NCBI GenBank assembly: GCA_046329585.1
Contig: JAXLUI010000001.1
Span: forward strand, 1,488,001 to 1,552,000
Reading direction: 5' to 3'
Length of the DNA: 64,000 nucleotides
Source of the DNA: DLKC01 sp002478885
GTDB lineage: Bacteria; Bacteroidota; Bacteroidia; Chitinophagales; Chitinophagaceae
Positions 19,150-25,622 of this stretch are shown here, piece after piece. Under the pieces are notes generated by a model. It worked only from the letters and a program-made list of their open reading frames with translations. It had not been told where the DNA came from and did no database searches. Every line of letters starts with the position of its first letter. Position 1 is the stretch's first letter. Position numbers and translations under genes: made by a program.

Positions 19150-20046
19150 TTAAGCCTTGGGATGGGCTTTCTTATAGACGTCTTTCAGCTTTTCTATTGT
19201 GTTGTGGGTGTACACCTGTGTGGCTGCGAGGCTCGAGTGCCCAAGCAGTTCTTTAACCGCATTAAGTTCGGCTCCGTTATTCACCAGGTGTGTGGCAAAA
19301 GTATGTCTCAGAATGTGGGGGCTTTTCTTTTCGAGAGTAGTTACAAGCGACAGGTACTTCTTTACGGTATTGTAAAGATATTTACCGTATAAAGCCTTCC
19401 CCTTTGCGCTAACCAGCAACTCGGAAACACCCGGCAATTTCTGCGGCTTCGCGCCTACATATGCAACGATCTTTTGTAACAGTTCCTTTGATAAAGGAAT
19501 TATCCGCTCCTTATTGCCTTTTCCAAGTACTTTTATTTGGCAGTAGCTCTTATCAACCTGGGTTTCCTTTAATGATACCAATTCGGAAAGCCGCATCCCG
19601 GTGTGGTAAAACAGCAGCAGTATCAATTCGTCGGTTTTGCCTTTCCAGGTATCATCAAAAACAGGCTGGCTAAATAAAATTTCAGTACTTTTTTCTTCAA
19701 CAAACGCAGGCAACCTTTTGCTCATTTTAGGCGCTACAACAGTGGCCATTGGCGACTGCAATATCTTCCCGGTTTTTAATAAATGCCTGAAAAAAGATTT
19801 AAGCGTGGATATTTTCCGATTAATACTTTTAGAACTCATCTTACCGGCCTTGAGGTTTGCCAGCCAGGACCTGATTGCGGCAGCGGTAATCTCTTCTGTT
19901 TTTACAATTTCGAATTCCGTTGAGAGGAAGGAGAAGAATTGATCAAGATCTGTTTCGTAGGCAGTAATGGTATGCCTTGAATATCTTTTTTCAAAGCGCA
20001 GGTAATCAATAAAAGGCTGGGTATGTTGTTGGCTTGTAAACAGCAT
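19150..20046 (-). CDS. xerC: Tyrosine recombinase, XerC-like
   Basis: A 298-aa recombinase with the N-terminal SAM-like core-binding domain (residues 1-95) and the catalytic domain. All catalytic residues are visible: Arg152 (HTGMRLSEL), Lys176 (VLGKGNKER), His244 and Arg247 (HILRHTFATHL), His270 (ELLGHSS) and the nucleophile Tyr279 (QVYTHNT). XerC/XerD resolve chromosome dimers at dif. The position between rpsU and hpf is the usual Bacteroidota xerC locus, which argues against a phage integrase. No dif-like site was identified here. A hairpin directly abuts the start codon. Confidence 0.9.
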   Translation of the reverse strand: MLFTSQQHTQPFIDYLRFEKRYSRHTITAYETDLDQFFSFLSTEFEIVKTEEITAAAIRSWLANLKAGKMSSKSINRKISTLKSFFRHLLKTGKILQSPMATVVAPKMSKRLPAFVEEKSTEILFSQPVFDDTWKGKTDELILLLFYHTGMRLSELVSLKETQVDKSYCQIKVLGKGNKERIIPLSKELLQKIVAYVGAKPQKLPGVSELLVSAKGKALYGKYLYNTVKKYLSLVTTLEKKSPHILRHTFATHLVNNGAELNAVKELLGHSSLAATQVYTHNTIEKLKDVYKKAHPKA

Positions 20047-20048
20047 AA

Positions 20049-20081
20049 AACAGCCATAAAGTTACAAACCTTATGGCTGTT
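20049..20081 (-). terminator. rpsU-xerC hairpin at the xerC start codon
   Basis: On the minus strand an 11-bp stem AACAGCCATAA/TTATGGCTGTT encloses an 11-nt loop and is followed by TTTT directly before the xerC ATG. It can end rpsU transcription or, if read through, cover the xerC initiation site. Confidence 0.7.
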
Positions 20082-20109
20082 AAAATATATTAACCGGAAA
20101 ATAAACGGT

Positions 20110-20307
20110 TTATGCCTCGATTTTTCCGCTGGCTATCTTCTGCTTGTAAACAGCTTTTAATACCTCACCACGGCGCTTAACGGAAGGTTTAGTGAAGCTC
20201 TGGCGCTCACGCAACTGAAGCAACACTTTACTTTTTTCAAACTTCTTCTTGTACTTCTTCAGCGCTTTGTCAATGTTTTCGCAGTCTTTTGAATCGATGA
20301 TAAGCAT
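20110..20307 (-). CDS. rpsU: Ribosomal protein bS21
   Basis: The 65-aa small-subunit protein (LIIDSKDCENIDKALKKYKK ... RERQSFTKPSVKRRGEVLKA). In Bacteroidota bS21 helps hide the anti-Shine-Dalgarno end of 16S rRNA. Its own mRNA here has an almost perfect Shine-Dalgarno sequence, in contrast to the other genes in the window, and an excellent promoter, consistent with a feedback circuit in which bS21-free ribosomes translate it. A hairpin follows the stop. Confidence 0.96.
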   Translation of the reverse strand: MLIIDSKDCENIDKALKKYKKKFEKSKVLLQLRERQSFTKPSVKRRGEVLKAVYKQKIASGKIEA

Positions 20308-20315
20308 ATAATTAT

Positions 20316-20325
20316 ACCTCCTTTA
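20316..20325 (-). promoter_or_regulatory. Exceptionally strong rpsU Shine-Dalgarno site
   Basis: TAAAGGAGGT on the minus strand, 8 nt before the ATG, is complementary to the full 16S 3' end ACCUCCUUU. Most other genes in this window lack an extended SD sequence. Confidence 0.9.
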
Positions 20326-20341
20326 GGCAATTTTTGGAGCG

Positions 20342-20372
20342 CAAAGATATGGATTGAATCCGAAATACCAAA
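20342..20372 (-). promoter_or_regulatory. rpsU promoter
   Basis: On the minus strand TTTG (20372-20369), a 19-bp spacer, then TATCTTTG (20349-20342): a perfect match to the Bacteroidota -33/-7 pattern, giving a leader of roughly 25-30 nt. Confidence 0.8.
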
Positions 20373-20408
20373 TGCAAATTCATGTTCATTTTTAGTGCAT
20401 TTGTTGTT

Positions 20409-20458
20409 GACCCGGCAGTTTCCAACATATCGGTTGCAGTTGCGTCGCCCCCTTGTAC
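20409..20458 (-). repeat. Dispersed element, L copy 7
   Basis: GACCCGGCAG, then CGGTTGCAGTTGCGTCGC and CCCCTTGTAC. It pairs with R copy 8 across about 240 bp. Confidence 0.8.
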
Positions 20459-20700
20459 GCCATGCAGCAGTTTAACCTTTTGCGAGTGAAATCCTGTTTC
20501 AGCAACAGCGCCGGCGCTTGCTGAAACAGGCACCAGCCATTACCAGGTATTACTTAACTCTGCATTAACATACAGCCAAGTTCTCTATAAAGTCTCCATA
20601 AATAAATCAAAATCAAGCAATTGTTAAATCAGGTAGGAAGCAATAAAAAAAATGAACACCTGATTTTCGCCAGTTATAATGAGATCCTTAAAGCCAGAAA

Positions 20701-20750
20701 GTTGAAGTGAGTGACACAACGAAGATGCCACATGCACAAGAGCCCGTAAC
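20701..20750 (+). repeat. Dispersed element, R copy 8 (GTGACAC variant)
   Basis: GTTGAAGTGAGTGACACAAC, GAAGATGCC, ACATGCACAAGAGCCCG. The core is the GTGACAC subfamily. A GTG inside it is in frame with the next gene but is not its start. Confidence 0.8.
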
Positions 20751-20793
20751 AATCCGGTCGTTTACCGCTGATATTCGAAAAGCAATGCATTGC

Positions 20794-20801
20794 TATCTTT
20801 G
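20794..20801 (+). promoter_or_regulatory. Candidate -7 box of the MBL-rhodanese gene
   Basis: TATCTTTG matches TAnnTTTG exactly and lies 16 bp before the ATG at 20818, which supports that start. The -33 element is unclear. Confidence 0.5.
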
Positions 20802-20817
20802 CCGAAATATTCCCGAT

Positions 20818-22230
20818 ATGTATGTACAGCAATTGTATACCGGATGCCTGAGTGAAGCGGCCTATTTTATTGAAAGCAATGGTGAAGCAGCCGTTATTGA
20901 TCCCCTTCGTGATATTGAAGCCTACCTGCAACTTGCAGAGGAGCGAAAGGCCAGCATCAAATATATTTTTGAAACACATTTTCATGCCGACTTTGTAAGC
21001 GGCCATCTTGACCTTGCGCAGGCCACCGGCGCCACCATTGTTTATGGTCCGGGCACGGAAGCCGGCTTTAAATTTCATCTTGCTACAGACGGCGAACAAT
21101 TTAAAATAGGCGAATTAACACTGGAAGTATTGCATACACCGGGCCACACCCTGGAAAGCAGTTGCTATCTGCTGAAAGATGAGAACGGGAAAGATTATGC
21201 CATATTTACGGGCGATACACTGTTTGTTGGTGATGTAGGGCGCCCTGACCTTGCTCAAAAAGGCCTTGAGCTGACCACCAATGACCTCGCCGGAATGTTG
21301 TATGACAGTCTTGAAAAAAAGATAAAACCGCTTTCCGATGCTGTAATCGTGTATCCCGCCCACGGAGCAGGAAGCAGTTGTGGCAAGAACCTTGGGCCAA
21401 ACAGTTACAGCAGCATTGGCGATGAAAAGCTTGGCAATTATGCGCTCCAGCCCCAGACCAAGGACGAATTTATTACGGCTGTTACGGAAGGGCTTGCCGC
21501 CCCGCCGCAATATTTCCCGGTAAATGCCAGGATAAACAAAGAAGGTTACGAAAGCATAGATGCATTGCTTGAAAAAGCTTTGCAGCCGTTAACCGTGGAA
21601 GCTTTTAAAGCCTTCATGCAAAACGACGAAGTAATATTACTCGATACAAGACGATCTGAAATATTTGCCAGGGGTTTTATACCCGGGAGTATTTTTATTG
21701 GCCTCGAAGGACGCTTTGCCGAATGGGCCGGAAGCCTCTTGCCTTTCGAAAAAAACATTCTGCTGGTGACCGAACCCGGGAAAGAAAAGGAAACGGTAGT
21801 GAGGCTTGCGCGTGTAGGTTTTCAGCAATTCGCAGGATACCTCAAGGGAGGCTTCGAAGCGTGGCAAAAAGCGAAAGAACCGGTAGATATGATCATCGAA
21901 GTGGAAGCCGACGAACTTGCCATGGACCTGCCTTTTGATCCGCAGCTCGTGGTGGTGGATGTGCGCCGCGAACCCGAGTTTGCCGAGGGCCACGTTAAAG
22001 GTGCGGTAAACATGCCGCTAAGCAATTTAACCGATCCCGGAAGCATGGCCGATATCGATGACACCGACAATTTATACCTCCACTGCGCCGGCGGCTATCG
22101 CAGTGTTATCGCCGCATCGTTAATGAAGCGCCAGGGTATACACAACCTGCGCAATATTACCGGCGGCTGGGATAGTATAAAAGAAGAAACCAGAATTCCT
22201 ACTGAAAAGAGTGTGGAAGTGCTTAATTGA
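20818..22230 (+). CDS. MBL-fold hydrolase with two rhodanese domains
   Basis: A 470-aa cytoplasmic protein. The N-terminal metallo-beta-lactamase domain is of the ETHE1/persulfide dioxygenase type: metal motif THFHADFVSGH near residue 60, LHTPGHTLESS near 107, FTGDTLFVGDVGRPDL near 130 and YPAHGAG near 180. Two rhodanese domains follow. The first (about 265-360) lacks the catalytic Cys (ILLVTEPGKEKET at the loop); the second has Cys423 in YLHCAGGYRS. Such fusions are thought to oxidise or move persulfide sulfur. The motif has Phe where HxHxDH has its last His, a change I have the impression is common in Bacteroidota relatives. The frame is open to 20707, but that part is repeat DNA, and a -7 box supports 20818. 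Confidence 0.87.
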   Translation: MYVQQLYTGCLSEAAYFIESNGEAAVIDPLRDIEAYLQLAEERKASIKYIFETHFHADFVSGHLDLAQATGATIVYGPGTEAGFKFHLATDGEQFKIGELTLEVLHTPGHTLESSCYLLKDENGKDYAIFTGDTLFVGDVGRPDLAQKGLELTTNDLAGMLYDSLEKKIKPLSDAVIVYPAHGAGSSCGKNLGPNSYSSIGDEKLGNYALQPQTKDEFITAVTEGLAAPPQYFPVNARINKEGYESIDALLEKALQPLTVEAFKAFMQNDEVILLDTRRSEIFARGFIPGSIFIGLEGRFAEWAGSLLPFEKNILLVTEPGKEKETVVRLARVGFQQFAGYLKGGFEAWQKAKEPVDMIIEVEADELAMDLPFDPQLVVVDVRREPEFAEGHVKGAVNMPLSNLTDPGSMADIDDTDNLYLHCAGGYRSVIAASLMKRQGIHNLRNITGGWDSIKEETRIPTEKSVEVLN

Positions 22231-22240
22231 GGTACAACAT

Positions 22241-22295
22241 TTTATGTTCCCGGCTTTTGCACTTCTGGCAACATCGTTGCGTCGCACACTTGTAC
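22241..22295 (-). repeat. Dispersed element, L copy 9
   Basis: TTTATGTTCCCGGC, CTGGCAACATCG, TTGCGTCGCACACTTGTAC. It lies 10 bp after the MBL-rhodanese stop and forms a compact inverted pair with R copy 10 (45-bp spacer). Confidence 0.9.
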
Positions 22296-22340
22296 TGTTG
22301 CCCTTTACTGAAAAGTTTATTGCTGAATAAAGCGGTGGCG

Positions 22341-22397
22341 CAGAAGCGAGTGACACAACAAAAGCCCGATGGGAATTCAAAAGCCTGCTCCATAAAA
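22341..22397 (+). repeat. Dispersed element, R copy 10 (GTGACAC variant)
   Basis: GAAGCGAGTGACACAACA, AAAGCCCGATGG, AAGCCTGCTCCATAAAA. It ends 1-2 bp before the stop codon of the convergent acyltransferase gene. Confidence 0.9.
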
Positions 22398-22398
22398 C

Positions 22399-23283
22399 TT
22401 ACACCACGAGTTTGCCATATTTTTCTTCGTCGAACTCAAACTTCCACCGGCGATGGCTCCAAAGATAGCAGGAAGGATTATTGCGAATCGATTGTTCTAC
22501 AAACTGCATCATCTGCCTCGTGATTTCTCCGTGAGGCAGGCTGCGTGGATCGGTGGTGAGTAAAACCATATCTGTTTTGTAGTAACCTCTTTTTACTTTA
22601 TAGAAATTGCACATCACCACGGCTGTATCTGATATTTTTGCTGTGCGCTCAGGCCCTTTTACGATGGGCGTCATCTTGCCGAAGAACTTTGTCCAGTAAG
22701 CTTTTGACGGATCGCCCGGGTTTTGATCGCCCACTAACGCAAGACAATACTGTGTTTTACTGTAAGGGAGAAACTTATTACTGAAATCTGTTGCGGGCAC
22801 CAGAATAGCGCCAAATCTTTTTCGCATGTATATAAATGCCCGGTCAAATATTTTATTGGTTATGGGCATGTAAACGGTAATCAGCGGATACTCGAACTGG
22901 TGAGAATAACCTGCATTTGCAAACTCCCAATTAAAAAAATGGCCCGAGTGTAACTGCACTTTTTTACCAGTCTTATACAAATCGTTCACTACTTCAAAAT
23001 TGCCGGTATATCTTTTTTCCAGTTCTTTTTCGGTCATGGAAAAAAGTTTGATTGTTTCAATAAAATTGTCGATAAACCCTTTGTAGAAATCGCGCTCGAT
23101 TTTCGCTCTTTCAGCCGCTGTTTTTTCAGGAAAAGCGATCAGGAGGTTACCGGCAACAACGTCTCGCCTGTAACGGATAACATGATAAATAAGAAAAGAA
23201 ATGCCATCACTTAAAATGTACAGCACGCACCACGGCAAAAGAGAGAGCAGGTATAAAAAACCAAATACGATATAATACATCAA
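22399..23283 (-). CDS. LpxL/HtrB-family lipid A acyltransferase
   Basis: A 294-aa inner-membrane enzyme with an N-terminal hydrophobic anchor (residues 3-35) and the catalytic HX4E motif at His115-Glu120 (HSGHFFNWE). It transfers an acyl chain to the lipid A precursor, a late step of lipid A synthesis. Other family blocks are visible, such as LVGDQNPGDPSKAYWTKFFG around residue 182. Length fits the family. It starts 63 bp after nadB and may be cotranscribed with it, though the pathways are unrelated. The acyl chain length cannot be told. Confidence 0.88.
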   Translation of the reverse strand: MMYYIVFGFLYLLSLLPWCVLYILSDGISFLIYHVIRYRRDVVAGNLLIAFPEKTAAERAKIERDFYKGFIDNFIETIKLFSMTEKELEKRYTGNFEVVNDLYKTGKKVQLHSGHFFNWEFANAGYSHQFEYPLITVYMPITNKIFDRAFIYMRKRFGAILVPATDFSNKFLPYSKTQYCLALVGDQNPGDPSKAYWTKFFGKMTPIVKGPERTAKISDTAVVMCNFYKVKRGYYKTDMVLLTTDPRSLPHGEITRQMMQFVEQSIRNNPSCYLWSHRRWKFEFDEEKYGKLVV

Positions 23284-23346
23284 TTATTTATTTCGGGTTG
23301 CATTTGGAAATAACAATCCTGTTTAAAAACCTGTGCATGCCAGGCA

Positions 23347-24963
23347 TTAAAGTACCACATTTTGCAAAAGGCTGCTCTTTTGCGGATGGTCTGTATTGAA
23401 GTGTAAGCCCCTGCTTTCTTTTCTGAATTCGGCGCCTTTCACAATCAGGTATCCAACGGTTATGATGTTTCTCAGCTCACATAACTGCGGAGAAACTTTT
23501 GTAGCCTGGTATAACTGTTCCGTTTCCTCATGCAGCAAATCGAGACGTTTCATGGCGCGGTTCAAACGCACATCGGTGCGAACGATACCAACATAATCGC
23601 TCATAATCTGCTGCAATTCTTTCTGGCTTTGTGTGATAAGAATCATCTCTTTGGGGTCTGTTGTGCCCTTTGCATTCCAATCGGGGATATTATCGATCCG
23701 GTCGTTGGCGAAAAGATCGGGGTTCTCCCCTGCACTTCGTACAGAGTCCAGAAATGCACGGTGTCCAAATACCATCGCTTCCAGCAAGCTGTTGCTCGCA
23801 AGGCGGTTTGCCCCGTGCAACCCGGTACTCGCGCATTCACCGGCCGCATATAAATTAACGATCGACGTACGTGCGCATTCATCGGTTTTTATTCCGCCGC
23901 AGCTATAGTGTGCGGCGGGTGCAACAGGAATCATGTTGTGCATCACATCGATACCAATGCTTTTGCATTTTTCATAAATATTTGGGAAATGGTGAAGAAA
24001 TTTTTCTTTATCGAGGTGCCTGCAATCAAGATAAACATGTTCGGTACCGGTACGCTTCATTTCGTTATCAATTGCCCGGGCAACAATATCGCGTGGTGCA
24101 AGGTCTTTGCGCGGATCATATCGCTCCATAAACGCCTCACCGTCTTTATTGCGGAGAATGCCGCCATCGCCGCGAACAGCTTCTGTTATCAAAAACGACG
24201 GTGATATGCCCGGCTCATACAGTGCTGTTGGGTGAAACTGTATAAACTCCATATTTTCTATACGCCCCTTTGCCCTGTATACCATAGCAATGCCATCGCC
24301 GGTAGCAATTTTCGGATTGGTAGTTGTTCTATAGGCCTGTCCGCAACCACCACTCGCCATAAGGGTTATGCCGGATAATATTTTTTCTATCTTATTGGTG
24401 AGTAGGTCCAGCACATATACGCCGTAACAGGTGATATCTGTTGTTGATTTGGTTACAAGGTATCCAAGGTGATGTTGCGTAATAATGTCGAGCACAAAAC
24501 AATGGTTCAATATTTCCACATTTTTTAATAAATAAACTTCTTCAAGCAATGCCCTTTCCATTTCCTTGCCGGTAACATCTTTGTGATGCAGTATGCGGTG
24601 CTCGCTGTGCCCGCCTTCCATACCCAGTGAATATTCGCCTTGCGCATCTTTGTCAAAACGTGCACCATATTCAATAATTTCCCTTATACGCTCGGGACCT
24701 TCTTTCACCACTATTTCCACCACCGCTTCATTGCACAAACCATCTCCGGCGATCAGGGTGTCTTCGATGTGTTTTTCAAAGCTGTCATTCTCTTCGTCCC
24801 ACACACCGGCGATACCTCCCTGTGCGTACTTCGTATTGGTTTCATCGGCATGCGTTTTTGTAATAACAATTACCTTCTTCTCCGGAAAATGCTGTGCAAC
24901 TTTTATCGCATAACTAAGACCAGCAATTCCTGACCCGATCACTAAAAAATCTGTTTTAAACAT
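23347..24963 (-). CDS. nadB: L-aspartate oxidase
   Basis: A 538-aa FAD enzyme that oxidises L-aspartate to iminoaspartate, the first step of de novo NAD synthesis. The dinucleotide-binding motif GSGIAG is at residues 10-15 (FLVIGSGIAGLSYAIK); the flavoprotein blocks TNTKYAQGGIAGVWD, EGGHSEHRILHHKDVTG and YAAGECASTGLHGANRLASNSL are present, separating it from fumarate reductase. nadA and nadC are not beside it. The lipid A acyltransferase follows in the same direction. Confidence 0.95.
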   Translation of the reverse strand: MFKTDFLVIGSGIAGLSYAIKVAQHFPEKKVIVITKTHADETNTKYAQGGIAGVWDEENDSFEKHIEDTLIAGDGLCNEAVVEIVVKEGPERIREIIEYGARFDKDAQGEYSLGMEGGHSEHRILHHKDVTGKEMERALLEEVYLLKNVEILNHCFVLDIITQHHLGYLVTKSTTDITCYGVYVLDLLTNKIEKILSGITLMASGGCGQAYRTTTNPKIATGDGIAMVYRAKGRIENMEFIQFHPTALYEPGISPSFLITEAVRGDGGILRNKDGEAFMERYDPRKDLAPRDIVARAIDNEMKRTGTEHVYLDCRHLDKEKFLHHFPNIYEKCKSIGIDVMHNMIPVAPAAHYSCGGIKTDECARTSIVNLYAAGECASTGLHGANRLASNSLLEAMVFGHRAFLDSVRSAGENPDLFANDRIDNIPDWNAKGTTDPKEMILITQSQKELQQIMSDYVGIVRTDVRLNRAMKRLDLLHEETEQLYQATKVSPQLCELRNIITVGYLIVKGAEFRKESRGLHFNTDHPQKSSLLQNVVL

Positions 24964-25622
24964 GAGCTCTGTTTACTTATTTAATTGTTGACTGGCAGCG
25001 TCGTTTTTGTGTTGCCGGCACTGGTATTTCATGTCGTCGCCTGTTGGCGCTATAGTGCCGGTTTTATATTCCACCACAACCGCCTTGCTGCGCACTGTAC
25101 CAGCCGTACAAGTGAGTGACACAACAAAAGCCCGATGGTTATTCTACTGCCGGTAAAATAACCAGCAGCAGTTTAAATACAAACTAACAAAAGATTTGCT
25201 AACCGATATTATTTTATTTAAGGTCAAAACAGGTAGTTGATACCGGCCATTGCGTGTAAAACCCCGCTGAAAATGGTATCGACTACGTGCCCGCACCGCA
25301 TTTGCAACCTGTATTTTGCAGTCGCATTTATGAAATTTTTGAAACTGGATAAAACAAATGAAACCTTATTGAAGCATGTGAAAAATCACGGATCAAATGG
25401 TGAGAATACACTTTTTAAAACATGTTGAACAGCAGTACATTGCAGTATAATTAAAGGCCGTTGCTAACCTATCTTACTTTTTTGCGGCCGATGCAAAACA
25501 ACCTGCCCTTTACCCTTAAAAGGCTTGTTACAACAGCACCACTCCATGATTTTCTGCATTAACCAGGGGTTATTATTTGCCCATTCGGTAAATCTTTTAA
25601 TTAACCTAAAAAAACAAACACC
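24964..25622. other. Divergent region between nadB and the 738-aa gene
   Basis: The 659-bp gap contains R repeat 11 at 25106-25160. To its left, 24985-25060 has several GCCGGCA and TCGTCGC fragments that may be a decayed L copy, but they do not align well. The 460 bp between the repeat and the 738-aa gene show no supported gene, so that gene may have a long leader. Confidence 0.5.
25106..25160 (+). repeat. Dispersed element, R copy 11 (GTGACAC variant)
   Basis: GTACAAGTGAGTGACACAAC, AAAAGCCCGATGG, TATTCTACTGCCGGTAAAATA. It lies between divergent genes with no clear L partner. Confidence 0.85.

Larger units (their letters stand above)
20308..20817. other. Divergent region between rpsU and the MBL-rhodanese gene
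   Basis: The 510-bp gap holds the rpsU Shine-Dalgarno site and promoter at its left edge, an L/R repeat pair about 240 bp apart, and a -7 box for the rightward gene at 20794. No coding region is supported between them. Confidence 0.6.

Noticed and set aside
19150..20046. Phage or island integrase
   Set aside because: Position between rpsU and hpf, same strand, normal Xer length and no att-like repeats or phage genes around it favour a housekeeping XerC.
20707..20817. Upstream in-frame extension of the MBL-rhodanese gene starting at a GTG
   Set aside because: The GTG and its first codons are repeat DNA (R copy 8), the extension has no family similarity, and a TATCTTTG box lies 16 bp before the ATG at 20818.
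24985..25060. Possible decayed L copy near nadB
   Set aside because: TCGTCGC and GCCGGCA fragments occur, but order and spacing do not fit the consensus and no GTAC end is present.
25106..25160. CRISPR array or tandem repeat interpretation of the recurring 20-mers
   Set aside because: Copies are scattered singly or in inverted pairs over 58 kb with no regular spacing, no spacers and no cas genes.
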